Shown piece by piece: positions 12,887 to 24,329 of a DNA stretch of 64,000 nt (position 1 is its first letter; every line of letters begins with the position of its first letter). The notes beneath the pieces are model-generated. The model was given only the letters and a program-made list of their open reading frames with translations. It was not told where the DNA came from and ran no database searches. The stretch covers positions 98,956,864 to 99,020,863 of the forward strand of contig CAVLJG010000001.1 of NCBI GenBank assembly GCA_963669975.1, written 5' to 3'. The position numbers were made by a program, and so were the translations under genes. The DNA comes from Acanthoscelides obtectus. Its lineage: Eukaryota > Arthropoda > Insecta > Coleoptera > Chrysomelidae.

Positions 12887-13005
12887 GTAATGATTTGGCG
12901 AAAGGCTCGAGCCTGGCGTCCGTTTTTCATTATTCATATATACCTACATTTTAGTTTGTATCTTTTTTTCTATCTCTGATGTTCGTTTCTCTTGTTTTCT
13001 CTCAG
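12887..13005 (+). other. 119 bp intron between the two Ig7 exons
   Basis: It starts gtaatg and ends with a long pyrimidine tract and ctcag. It is by far the shortest intron here; the others are 456 bp to 12.2 kb. At 119 bp it is long enough to be spliced in insects, so simple steric exclusion is unlikely to be the only mechanism. A 10-base self-complementary word (ggctcgagcc) lies at 12904-12913. Confidence 0.85.
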
Positions 13006-13290
13006 TTCCCCCTGTAATTGAGCCCTTTTCCTTCCAAGACGGACTATCGGAGGGCATGCGAACCCGTACCGTATGCGGTGTGAGTAAAGGGGATCCACCA
13101 CTAGTGGTCTCCTGGCTCAAGGACGGGCAACCATTGACCCCGAACCTTGGTGTCAACGTTTCGGCCCTTGATCCCTACTCTAGCCTCCTCAGCATTTCTA
13201 GCCTTGATTCGAGACACTCCGGCGATTTTACCTGCGTCGCCAGCAATCCTGCCTCTGAGGTCAGGTACACGGCGAAGCTACAGGTCAAAG
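13006..13290 (+). CDS. Dscam2: Dscam exon, Ig7 alternative 2 (downstream)
   Basis: A complete Ig domain, 285 bp, phase 1-1, the same length as the preceding exon. It begins VPPVIEPFSFQDGLSEG; cysteines are in RTVCGVSKGD and DFTCVASN, tryptophan in VVSWLKDG, and the end is AKLQVK before gtaaca. The acceptor is strong: a pyrimidine run of more than 30 bases ends in ttttctctcag, unlike the weak site of exon Ig7-1, so this may be the default choice. Its sequence is the best match I recognise to insect Dscam2 Ig7. Using both exons would keep the frame, so exclusivity would have to come from splicing control rather than from decay of frameshifted mRNA. Confidence 0.94.
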
Positions 13291-13602
13291 GTAACATAAT
13301 CCAACCTCCTCGTATACCTCACTACCCGAATGCCAATTTTTCTTGATGCAGTGCTGTAATACCCATACTCTTTTCGCAACATATTCGGGAAAATATATAT
13401 TTCTACAGATACAAATGAAGGCAAGTACATCGACTCAAAACCTATGCATTGTCTGGTAAAATATGATTAGTGACACTAAACATAAAATTACATCATTGAA
13501 AATTATGTACATCTCATGGAAGCGGCATCTAAGGAAGTTACTGTATCTGTTTACCTGAAACGTTAAAGTTAATATAAACTGAAGAAATTTACAGTATGGT
13601 TT

Positions 13603-14012
13603 TATCATATTAGCTAATTTCCCCGAAATAATTGTGAAGTCTGGTTTTATTGGTGGAAGTTGTTCAATGGGTATTTAAAGCATGGACGCATAAAATGGGT
13701 ACACCAATTTTTGTGGGAAAACTTTCGGTTTGACAACAAACAGTGAGACAACGAGTTTTTTGGGATTCAATCCAAGATTTTTAGGTATCGCAAACCATTC
13801 TGAAAGATAAGTGTTATTTTTATGCGAAAAACGGTTACGTTTATTTCTTCTAAACAAATTCAAACATTTCGTATTTGCGAGTAATTGAAAAAATGCGCTA
13901 CGATATTCGAAAAACATACGTTATTATACACATTTTAAAACAAACCGGATGTGTCATTCATCTTTTGTTGCGAATTACTCACAAATACGAAATGTTTGAA
14001 TTTGTTTAGATG
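13603..14012 (+). mobile_element. Foldback element, truncated copy
   Basis: Matches the large foldback at 62529-63877: the same start (aatttccccgaaataattgt), gcatggacgcata, accaatttttgtgggaaaac, then aaaccattctgaaagataa and the palindromic centre with catttcgtatttg and its inverse. It lacks an internal stretch corresponding to about 62740-63070 and ends abruptly at the family C transposase near 14015. It has no coding capacity. Confidence 0.75.
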
Positions 14013-14019
14013 AAAAAAC

Positions 14020-14947
14020 TCAGCTACATTTTGAATCGGCTTGAAATACACTTTTTCTTTTACAGTTCCCCAGTAAAAAAAATCTAACGGATTCAAATCT
14101 GGTGACCGGGCTGGCCACGGTATTGTACCAGACCGCCCTATTCATCTGCCTGGAAAGTTTTGATCGAGATACTCTCTCACTGAGAGTGCATAGTGCGCTG
14201 GACAGCCATCATGCTGAAACCACATGTCCCTGTAAATACTCAGTGGCACGTCCTCCAATAAATTCTCTAAATGATTTTGCAAAAAATCTAAATAAACCTC
14301 AGCAGTCAAAGTCTCTGGGAACTCAAACGGACCGATTATTTTACCATTTAAAATTCCTGTCCAATGGTTTATCTGGAAGCGATATTGAGATTTATCTTCT
14401 CTCATCAAATGTGGGTTTGCTACGTGCCACTCGTGTAAGTTATGCAGGTTCATGTACCCATCTTTCTTAAATGTGGTCTCATCTGACCATAAAATTTTTT
14501 CAAAGAACCGTGGATCTTCCCTGTGTCTTTCTATCATTGTGCGAAAAAAAGCAACTCGGGGCTCATAATCCCGGGGCAGAAGAGCTTGAACACGCTGTAC
14601 GTGGTATGGATGGAGCACGTTTTTTGCAAGATTCTATGGGCTGTACTTTTGGGCATACCTGTTTTTAGTTCTATTGCACGCACTGAAGTACTCGGGTCTT
14701 CTTCGACAGCTCCTAGCACCACGTCTTCGTAAGGAAGGAAAGATCCTCCCTCACCGTGTGATTGGTTTGGTAGTTGGCCCTCTGAGAACAGTAAGCGGTG
14801 CACATTTGTGAACACTCGATGATCTGGATGACGAGCTGTATTCGGGTACCTCTCACAGTAAAGTCTCGCTGCAGCACTAGCGTTTCATCTGCATTCCCCA
14901 TAAATGAGGTGCATGTTAGCATATTCTTGTACGGTGTACACGGACAT
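14020..14947 (-). pseudogene. Family C transposase (DD41D), copy C1
   Basis: On the minus strand it runs from MSVYTVQEYANMHLIYGEC through a DUF4817-type N-terminus (YCERYPNTARHPDHRVF), VLGAVEEDPSTSVRAIELKT, HPYHVQRVQALLPRDYEP, then catalytic LWSDETTFKKDGYM, FQHDGCPAHYALSVREYLD and SPDLNPLDFF. Asp-to-Asp spacing across the last two motifs is 41 residues. Stops (TGA in place of TGG at least twice) and a frameshift near 14610 inactivate it. The 3' end is cut at about 14020. Confidence 0.83.
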
Positions 14948-15165
14948 AGCGGCACTGCACAATCACACTATCAAAGATAGTCTAAGGAAAGCAAATGTTG
15001 TTTTGAAGAGCAATTAAACAGTCCAAATCCAAATCACAAGCGATCAACAGTCCAGTTCACGAATCCAAAATTAGTAACAGTACGAAATCAACAAGCACGA
15101 ACATGTAAAGATGCGCAGTAAACGAAGGAGTACTGATCGGTATCAAAGTGTGCAATAGCAAGTAA

Positions 15166-15900
15166 GTGATGTGCTTCATCCATACCACATACAGCGTGTT
15201 CAACCTCTCCTGCCCCGGGATTATGAGCCCCGAGTTGCTTTTTGTCGCAGTTAAAAAGACACAGAAAAGATCCACAGTTCTTTGAAAAAATTTTATGGTC
15301 GGATGAGACCACATTTAAGAAAGGTGGGTACATGAACCTGCATAACATACACGAGTGGTACGTAGCAAACCCACATTTGATGAGAGAAGATAAATCTCAA
15401 TATCGCTTCAAGATAAACCATTGGACAGGAATTTTAAATGGTAAAATAATCGGTCCGTTTGAGTTCCCAGAGACTTTGACTGCTGAAGTTTATTTGGATT
15501 TTTTGAAAAATCATGTACACAATTTATTGGTGGACGTGCCACTGAGTATTTACAGGGACATGTGGTTTCAGCATGATGGATGCCCAGCGCACTATGCACT
15601 CTCAGTGAGAGAGGATCTCGATCAAAACTTTCCAGGCAGATGGATAAGCCGGTCTGGTACAATACCGTGGCCAGCCCGATCACCTGATTTGAATCCTTTA
15701 GATTTTTTTACTGGGGAACTGTAAAAGACAAAGTATATTTCAAGCCGATTCAAAATGTAGCTGAGCTACGGCAAAGACTATTGGAAGCAGCTGAGCTTGT
15801 TAATAACCGTGGATTCGCTCGTTTAATAACCCGATCTTTTTAAGAAGATGTCGAGCGTGTATTGCGGCTGAAGGAAAACAGTTTGAGCATTTGCTGTAAA
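15166..15900 (+). pseudogene. Family C transposase (DD41D), copy C2, inverted to C1
   Basis: It starts inside the gene near the HPYHIQRVQ region and gives FFEKILWSDETTFKKGGYMN, MFQHDGCPAHYALSVRED, then FPGRWISRSGTIPWPARSPD and LNPLDFF. One T is missing from the T run at about 15702-15708 (7 instead of 8 in C1), so the frame breaks just after the third Asp. A C-terminal part continues to about 15900 (QFEHLL and stop). The 5' half is absent, so this is a truncated copy facing C1. Confidence 0.83.
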
Positions 15901-16899
15901 GGTAAATCATCATCTGCAGCATTTTGACGCCCACTGTTGTGCAAACAGTTATCCTTAAGGGTCCTTGTGCGTTTTCATAATCGCTGTTTAATTAGGAAAT
16001 TTTGAAAAATTTTCATCAGTTTTTTTCAAATAAAAATTGTGCATAAGTTAACGAGTAATCTTCTAAGTGTTATACCATTTTGGAATCGTTATTAAATGCG
16101 CCAACTTTTAAGGTTACTTGCCAAACTCTCGTAGTACATTTTTTTCCAGTACAGCCAGTTAGAGTTGAGCAAAGTTTTACTTTGGAATACTTGGTTGGGA
16201 AATAAGTGGCAATTTTTCCTCAACGAGAAACGTTGGCAGTAAGGTTGAGACACCAGTTTGAAGATGCATTATTCATCATAACATTGTAAAAATAAAATCC
16301 AAAAAAAGTTAATATTTGTAGTAACAGGAGTTGACAGACTGCCGTAGGGTGTGAAATTTCTATATCTTCTTCAAAGACGTATGATTTTCAAAACACATAC
16401 ATAACATTTTTTAAATATTTTTCTGATAGCTGTTATGACTTTGCCTATCACCCGGTTTCGGCTTGACGTCGACTTCTGGGACAGCCTGTATAACAAATTA
16501 TTGTTGTCAAATATGTTAAGAGTCCATATTTATGGAAATTATTTGCCAGCAAGCTATGCTATCTGTGAGATGCGTCCGTACATACGAGTAATTCGGTCTG
16601 GCCAAACTAGTTCGTATATGTTTGGCAAGCTCTGGATAATTTAATTATATTACTTTTCACTATTGCTTGCTCCAAAAGAAATTGCTTTGTTTATTTATTT
16701 GTAGTACACATATAAGGAAGAAATAGTTTTAACTATGATAATGCAAATTTTCGAAAAAAAAAAGAAGTTAGCGCCTCTTGACAAAATATGTCTATGATAC
16801 CTAGATGTGTCTATTGAAGTGTTTATGAATTCATGTTTCATCTTTCTTTGAAAGATAGCTTAATCCGTTCAGAAATTGTAACATAATAGCGCAGAATTA

Positions 16900-17110
16900 A
16901 GCACGCAAATAATTTGGGAAGCATCTTATACCCTTTTTGGCGCTATTGGGATCAGTACTGAAGGACAAAAGTACTTCCAGCATACGTTCATCTAGGGCTC
17001 AAAATCTTGATTGTCTGAGACCATCTACTACTTACGGACAATTACAACATCCATAGCCAAGAGAAGCATTCTCTTGAGACGGCTCACGACGACCCATAGC
17101 GCCTACGAAT
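16900..17110 (-). mobile_element. tRNA-derived SINE, copy 2, old
   Basis: Read on the minus strand, 17090-16990 matches copy 1 from just after the B-box. Shared stretches include tctcttggctatggatgttg, attgtccgta and gtagtaga. The B-box (here gagccgtctcaagag) has decayed. It is a diverged fragment of about 200 bp; both borders are uncertain. Confidence 0.6.
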
Positions 17111-18068
17111 ACGCCATCGCTGATACCTAGTTTACTGTCTGATTTATGTTTCACACTATGCACACATTAATAGCTATTCGGCATATAAAAAAGTCTTAGT
17201 TCTATCCCGCATTTTGTGTTTACAGTATACTAGTCTGTGAAAAATTGTCCCTGATGATATCTCCATATCCTCAGCGCATCATCAGAGCACAGGATTCTAT
17301 GTTTATTTTCAATAGCACTACAAAACAATGATAAAACAACAACAAAAGCTACTTCAAGAAAAACTCAGCGAAGTTGCGCAACACACGTCACATTGACAAT
17401 ACCTTTCTATAAAAATCTCGGCCTGACACAGTAACCAAAGACGTTAGTTATTATCCTCTAGAGATTATATATCAATGATTAAATCAGTTTTTTATAAGGA
17501 AAATCTTATATATTGGCATGATCGCAGAGAAGTAGCTAAACTAACGTCAATTAAGTGAATTAACTACTTACACTGCATCAAGGAACGAATTGGTTCTAAG
17601 TCCTGTCACCACCCCCGCCCCCTCACAAAAATCACCCTCCGTTGCTTTGGCACATGCGAGTCGAGTGGACCCAGTGGTCAAGGTACTGTTGCACCGTCTT
17701 TTGTTCTTGTTCTCTTCACTTTTCTTCACTATCGTAGCCTTTGGATATTTCCCTTTCTTTTGCATGCTTTGTATATATATTGATGTATTTTTGGATAGTA
17801 GGTTAATTGATTTTTAACAGGTTTACCGCAAATATACGAATACGTTGGTTTCTTGTGATCTCCGTGTAATTACAGACACTGGTAAAGCAATAGCACTTCA
17901 CTAAGTAAAAGTAAAGCCAAACTGTTGTAAAGCTTAGCTATTAACTACAGAATTCGCCAGGTTTGGTGAGCACCACGTAGGGCAAAGCGAACGCCTTAAG
18001 CATTGTGTTATTACATATTTCAGAAATTTTAATGAATATATAATTGAGGAAAGTATCTTTATTTATTC

Positions 18069-18716
18069 TACAGGGTGACTTCGAAGTTGAGTCATTTATT
18101 TTAACAGTGAGTAGATCTGATCAAAAGAAATGTTTTTTTCCTTTAACATTTTTCTGGTAAAATTAAAGTAACAAAGTTATAGCCCTTTAGAAGTTTGAGT
18201 ACCGTCCTGTCTCAATAATAATATTATGTGCTCGTGTTTGGCAACAACGGATATAATCCGCCTTATCGGTTCATCGCATCGGAAACAAAAAAGCCAAAGA
18301 ATTTGAAACGCTTATCACGATGTTTTTACTACAATTGTATTCAGTTGTATTCAGTCAATGCGTCAGTCGGTAAGCGTGAGTGAATAGTGGTGTTTGTTGC
18401 GTGGCTCAAACGAAATAAAAAATGGCACATGTTTACGAAAATGCTGAACTTGTGTCGGTTTCCCAATCGAGTGCAACCAACTCCTCGTGCCTTTGTTAAT
18501 GTAGTACAAAGGGCTCGTGAATCAGGTGACTTAAGACCTCACAGGGGAGGGCATGCCGGATGCCGGTTCTTCAATACTTATCGGGAGGATAGTTTATAAA
18601 ACAAGGTAACATTTTTTTTTTTAATTTTATTTTATTTTTACACACATATTTTGGTTTATCTTCCTTCTACAATCATTATCTGAAAATTAATGACTCAACT
18701 TCAAAGTCACCCTGTA
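18069..18716 (+). mobile_element. Non-autonomous derivative I1 (648 bp)
   Basis: Bounded by tacagggtgacttcgaagtt and its inverse ending caccctgta. Inside, a short open piece near 18430-18560 reads RFPNRVQPTPRAFVNVVQRA followed by RESGDLRPHRGG, the DUF4817-type N-terminus of a DD41D transposase. All catalytic sequence is missing. It is a deletion derivative of an otherwise unseen family; I2 at 35851 is its sister. Confidence 0.82.
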
Positions 18717-18754
18717 TAATCATCCGTCTTCAAGTAATGAACATTAATTCTTTG

Positions 18755-19090
18755 TAAGTGTAAAGGCGCAATTCCACTGAGGCAACTTTTGGGCAACATG
18801 TAGCATACAGCATTGATGCATGCGGCATACTGTCTTTTCGTAGAGGCAACACAAAGCGACAAAAAAATGTCTCCTTGCCGCATGCCACAATTTGCCCGTT
18901 GTTGCCTCCGAGGGCGCCGTCAGCGACATGAATCCACGTGTTGATCCGTGTCGCCGGCTATCCAAACCCGTTCCGATCGGTGCGGCTTGTAGCAGGCGAC
19001 AAAATGGAGTGGACCAACGAAGAAACTTTATCTTTAATTGAAGATCACCATAATTCGGTGATAGTCGTATGAAAAAAAACGTGATTATTT
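18755..19090 (+). other. Possible PIF/Harbinger-type remnant
   Basis: A GC-richer block in AT-rich intron. It starts gtaaaggcgcaattccactg and ends shortly after a possible start codon reading MEWTNEETLSLIED, which resembles the opening of MADF/Myb-like proteins carried by PIF/Harbinger elements. The frame soon stops. No second terminal repeat was found. Low confidence; it could also be the start of an unrelated processed gene fragment. Confidence 0.3.
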
Positions 19091-20269
19091 GATTTTGGAT
19101 TTTAATTGCTTGCTTATTAGTGAACAAGTGATACTTAGCCCTCCGTATTGCTTAATTCAATTGAAACAAGTTCAAACTGATGCATATCTATGTAAGAGCT
19201 GTATTATACATTTGCGGTGGATCTGTTGCTATTTTATGTAGTTGGCGCCCATCAGTTGGAACGCCGCTTGATGTTCACACCACGCCACGTTTTCTAAGGA
19301 TATATTTTTTACCCCTCACGAGTATTGCTTATTGCAGCAAAACCAGTAACTAGATTTCCGCCCCGATTGCGAAATATTTTAAGACTGCTGATTCCTTTTG
19401 CATATAGTAGGTAGAAATAATAGATTCAAAACAATATCTAATAACATTGGTGCTTTTGAATTTAGAGGGAAATTAAAATTTTATAATATATTATATTTGT
19501 AGTATTTCAAGCTGAACATTTCTAACTTTGCATAAAAGTTCAACACTTTTAATTTATTCAGACTTTTATTAGCAATTCAGCAATAACAGTAACTTTTCCT
19601 TGTTCATCAGAATTTTCAGAGCTTGTGTCAAACGTTTATAAAATTATCAAATATTTCTATCGTGCTGAGGTTGGTAGGCAAAGTAGCAACGATAGCCAAA
19701 TATAGTGTTTTACTCAATTCATATAAAGGGAAGGATATAAAATAACTCTGGCGGTTTTTATGATTTTTTATGGAAAAATGCTAATTCTTATATATAGAAT
19801 ATTTCTACCTTCTGAGGAATATATCGCATATCTTACAAATATGTCTGCTTGAGGGGATTACCAAGAAATGTGTAGAGTGTGGTCAATGTTCCACCAACTT
19901 GGCACCATTCAAAAACGGTAATAATACGGTGTGAATAGTCGATTATGGGGTGATATGAATTTTACCAGCGCTGCAGCATAGCTCAGTGTTAAAGCTTTTA
20001 ATCCCTGTTTAGAGGCAAGCTTTTAGAGCTTTGTTGGAATTAGGCTTCACCGCTTAAGTAAATAAAATGTCAGGTCACAATCTTGAACAACGCGAAAATA
20101 CGACAATTTTAAGTTAAATTGTTTAACTATGGTATATCTCAGTTGAAAAAACAGATTCCAAAATTGTATTATTAATATCAAATATGTCTAAATCATCGTA
20201 ACCACTACTGCAATTTGAACGTATGAAAGGTTTCATTTCTTTCTTCCCCCACAGCCCCTTATAACTTTA

Positions 20270-22015
20270 ATCTTCAATGAAGAAGTTGATCTCTACAATC
20301 AACTAGGAAATCCTTTTAGGTATACAGTATTAAGTCCAATGCGGAAGTGCTAGTCAGGATCTTTGCTACCAACTCCACCAAGGACGTCCCTCCCAACGCC
20401 CAAGTGCCATCAATTCAAAGGGTTCCCTACACTATGCGGGAGGTAACATTCAGGCATAAGACCGTAAGACGGGTGCTCTTGTCCCTCGACATTACAAAGC
20501 TTCTGGTCCGGACTTGATTCCTGCCATTGTACTGAAAAGGTGTGCAGCGGAGCTTGCTCCAGTTCTTTCGCGTCTCTTCCAGATATCTTATGAATCCGGC
20601 ACCTTCCCAGAAAACTGGAAATTTGCTCAGGTCCGACCCATCCCAAAAAAAGAATCTAAGACCGACCCTTAAAACTACAGGCCTATAGCTCTGCTTTCTG
20701 TTATAAGTAAGGTGATGGAGAGGTGCATAAATCGCGAGCTTCTGAACTACCTCGAACGTCACAGCTTGATTAGCGACAGGCAGTATGGTTTCCGGCACCA
20801 GTGATCCACTGGGGACCTCCTAGCTTACGTCACGCAATTGTGGAGTACACTCATCCAGTCTTATGGTGAGGCTCATGTCGTTGCTCTTGACATCACTAAA
20901 GCGATCGATCAACTGTGGCACGCTGCCCTTTTGGGCAAACTTCCATCCTATGGCCTCCCAGAAAAGCTTTGCAGATGGGTGGCTGACTTTATCTCTGGCC
21001 GCAAGATATCCATCGTAATTGACGGGTTCTCCTCTTCATCCCACAACGTCAACGCGGGTGTTCCCCAGGGATCGGTCTTGGCTCCGACACTGTTTCTCTA
21101 CATATCAACGACCTCTTTTCATGCACGATCAACCCAATCCATAGCTTCGCTGATGATAGCACTCTACTCAGAGTGACAAGCCGATCTCTGCCGCTGAGCT
21201 GGAGAAAAGAAGACTAGCGATGACTTCCTCTCTGGCAAGAGACCTGGAGGCTAACACTGCTTGGGGACGCAACAATCTTGTCCAGTTCAATGCTTCCAAA
21301 ACACAGTACTGCACTTTGGCGAACAAAAAGCGTCCTAGCGCTCATCCGGTTTCGATGGATGGCCGAGTTCTGCCAAATAGTCACTCATTTCGGCTGGTCG
21401 GAATTCAGATCACTGGGGACCTGATCTGGCACGAACACATTTCGTCAATAGCTGCAGCTGCTGGGAAAAAGCTAGGCTATTTGTTTACGGCTAAGAAGTA
21501 CTTTTCTCCGCATGACCTTCTTACTCTATACAAGGGCCAGATAAGGCCTAGCCTCGAGTATCGCTCACACGTTTGGGGTGCTGCCATCCATGCTCGATGC
21601 TGTCCAGATGAGGGCGGTCCGACTAATGGATGACTCTTCTCTAACAGACAGCCTCGGGACTCGCACCGGCGGGCCAACGGCGATCTAGCTCTTTTCTACC
21701 GCTACACCAACAGGCTTTGCTCCCCAGAGCTCTCTTCCATGATACCGCCTCGCGATGTGCCTGCCAAACAGACGCACCTGTCTTTGGCCTCCCATCCTAA
21801 CCGTGTCGAACTTCTTACATCCAGAACTGGCCGATACGACCGCTCACTTGTCCCGAGGGTGTCGAGATTGTGGAACAAGCTACAAGAGGAAGCTTTTCCC
21901 AATTCTACTAACCTTAGGCAGTTCAAAAATCGTATTAACAAGAGTTCTTTGGTATCATCATAGCAGCCGCGGTGTTCCGGCATTTAGGCTTCTGCCTGCG
22001 CGGCTGCTTCGAGGT
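20270..22015 (+). pseudogene. Non-LTR retrotransposon, reverse transcriptase to 3' end
   Basis: Broken frames give HKASGPDLIPAIVLKR-like sequence (frameshifted), LFQISYESGTFPENWKFAQV, NYRPIALLSVISKVMER, HVVALDITKAIDQLWHAALL, the reverse transcriptase motif NAGVPQGSVLAPTLF, a shifted SFADD, then the C-terminal domain (NNLVQFNASKTQYC, KYFSPHDLLTLYKGQIRPSL, VPAKQTHLSLASHPNRVELL). It ends INKSSLVSS and stop at 21963, followed by a short 3' tail. GVPQGS and the domain order point to the Jockey/CR1 superfamily; the clade was not resolved. The copy is 5' truncated and dead. Confidence 0.85.
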
Positions 22016-22280
22016 ATATACCTGTATAAAAAACCGTTCCTTTTTGTGGGCTTCAAATGCATCCTGAAAAATGTTATGTAGAATTTATTTAAAACTACAA
22101 AAATGCAAAGCAATTTGAATATGAATCGTACATATTCAAAAAATCACAAAAAAATATAAGAAAGTGAGGAAAAAAACTATATTTTACATAGTTTTAATAT
22201 TCACAAATCGGCTATTCACGACCGTGGAAACGATATGAGCCCATGCAGCCGTAATCTAAAACATAGTTGTGTCATTTCAG

Positions 22281-22400
22281 TACCACCACGATGGCTCGTG
22301 GAACCAGTCGATGTCAGCGTTGAGAGAAACAAACATGTCGCACTACATTGCCAAGCGCAAGGAGTACCTACCCCAGTCGTTACATGGAAAAAAGCAACAG
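22281..22400 (+). CDS. Dscam2: Dscam exon, Ig8 first half
   Basis: 120 bp, phase 1-1, acceptor gtcatttcag. It encodes VPPRWLVEPVDVSVERN, the first cysteine of Ig8 (ALHCQAQG) and the core tryptophan (VTWKKAT). VPPRW is the conserved opening of Dscam Ig8. The domain continues at 23804. The donor is cag|gttcat, a poor match to gtaagt and the weakest in the gene here; no better in-phase donor lies nearby. Confidence 0.92.
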
Positions 22401-23803
22401 GTTCATTGAAAATAACGTTTTTAGTGTGTGCATGGCTTTTAAATTGAAATGTGGATTAGTAAGACTATAACAGAATCTACATAGCGTGTACCCTTATTTG
22501 AGATGCACCCTTTAGAGTTAACTCTCAGCGATTGCGAACTACTTAAGTCATCTTCCTGTATTTCTAGACACAGTCGCGAAAAATTTCAAAAATCACATGG
22601 GTTTTTGGAGTGTTACATGGTATGTTCATCACGAAAACAATGTCACCCATTTCGATGTGTCTGTCCATCCGCTAATTCTAGACCCCTGTATGTAAGTACC
22701 GCGCGGATATTAATAAAATGTTGACACATGATACTAAAGCGGGAAGTAAAATCCTTGTAGTTTGTGAAGATCAATGGCAGCATAGCTACGGGCAGAAATA
22801 AAAAAAAATCGGTCTAACTTCGTTTTTCGACGTTCGAGAGGCTCCTGACGATTTCCAGAAATATTTTTGTAGGGACTAAAAATTGAGGGTATATATCAAC
22901 ATATAGCGCTAGTAAAATGTACTATAAATACGCTTCTAGCCCGGTAATTCTGTGCAACTGTTTGACGTATTTCTCACATGTTGGTTTAAAAAATAGAATG
23001 TTTCCGACACACGCGTCGCATGGTCTGAGCGCTGGGTAGCTAGCGAGAATTGGTTATAGCAGGTGGCCGGTACTTTCGATAGAATAGGGAAGAAATTTCC
23101 AGATTTCAAGGTTGTCAAATAGGTGAGGACTATTTATTAATCGTATGAACCTGTTTGACTGACTTGATCCATCTACTTCTTTTTCATTTTCTTATACGGT
23201 TTCGTAGCGAAATATTATATCAGAAGGACAGCGTTGCATGAGAAGTGCAGAGTCACCTACTTGATACGCCATTTTTTGAACGTGATTTGAACATCTAAAG
23301 ACATGTTTAATATTGGTGAATGTGCATGCTATAAAACCCGTAGCACTTTCACCATTTATTTGAGAAACTTGTGCCGTTGCCACATATTTTCAAATCTTTG
23401 GTGTGTTATCATCCGAAAACTCTTTGAAAAAATGTTACCACATACATATATGCTCCTAGTCTCCCCTTACAAACTAAAGATCACTAAAAGCTATTTGTAT
23501 ACTAGAGAACTTTTGAAGTGATCTCGGCGCTTCATTTCTTCGCTTTTGCCTAACAAGGATTTCACTAAAAACAATTCTTGTTTCCATTATTATATAACTA
23601 TATGTAGTAACTGACCTGAAGCGTTTCCCCTTAGTAATAAACAATGTCAGCCATTTTGACAGTCTGATGATGATTCATCTGTCTAATGCATGCTTGATTG
23701 TACATTGTTAATGCTTTTATTTTTCATTTCATCAAAGCCCGATTATAGCAGGTAAATAGCTTAGAGCGCCAAGAGAAGTCTTTAACACATTTTTCATTTC
23801 TAG
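22401..23803 (+). other. intron within Ig8 (1.4 kb)
   Basis: It begins with the weak donor gttcat and ends tttcatttctag. No mobile element or RNA gene is recognisable; it is AT-rich non-coding sequence. Confidence 0.7.
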
Positions 23804-23977
23804 CCAGCAAATCGGGCGATTATGAGGAAATCCGCGACCATATGTACACAAAACTACTTGGCAACGGTACTTTACTACTTCAGCACGTGAAAGAAGATCG
23901 TGAAGGGTACTACTTATGCCAGGCAGATAACGGCATTGGTACTGGCATCGGAAAAGTCATACAGCTCAGGGTAAATT
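23804..23977 (+). CDS. Dscam2: Dscam exon, Ig8 second half
   Basis: 174 bp, phase 1-1, acceptor tcatttctag, donor gtaagt. It continues Ig8 with ASKSGDYEEIRDH and the second cysteine in GYYLCQADNGIGTGIG, ending LRVN. The match to Dscam Ig8 is clear from the YYLC.A.NGIG motif. Joining to 22400 restores KKATASKSGD without a frame break. Confidence 0.94.
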
Positions 23978-24329
23978 GTAAGTATTTTTGTTGTAGTAAT
24001 GTATATATTATAGTTGTGCACTGTCTTACACACAGACGGTAGCGATGTGACACAACGAAAAAATGTATTACCTGAAGAATGTTTTTCTATTTTTAATATA
24101 AATCGATTTTAGAAGATATAAATAATCGATTTTTGTGGAATATTGGATTTTTTCTATCACTTGGAAAACTGCATGATTTTTTAAACAGGGTAGACCAATA
24201 ATGCGTAAATGAAGCAGTGCTCTTAGACAAAAACTTGAAGAAAACTTTTTGTGGATTGAAGTAATAAAAAATTGAGATTCATGTTGTATAAATCCTACCA
24301 CTTCAGGCATTTTCTTACAAAAAAAAAGT

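Larger units (their letters stand above)
13291..22280 (+). other. intron Ig7 to Ig8 (9.0 kb)
   Basis: It contains a foldback copy (13603-14012), the inverted pair of family C transposases (14020-15900), an old SINE copy (16900-17110), derivative I1 (18069-18716), a possible Harbinger-like remnant (18755-19090) and a non-LTR fragment (20270-22015). I recognise nothing in 13291-13602, 15901-16899, 17111-18068, 19091-20269 or 22016-22280. I searched it by eye for a third Ig7-type exon and found none. Confidence 0.75.

Noticed and set aside
18744..19127. Minus-strand 127-residue protein gene
   Set aside because: No recognisable domain; the plus strand of the same block gives a better explanation, and the codon content looks like a shadow.
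13291..22280. A third alternative Ig7 exon
   Set aside because: No frame with paired cysteines, a KGDxP-like segment and splice borders was found; only transposon sequence is open.
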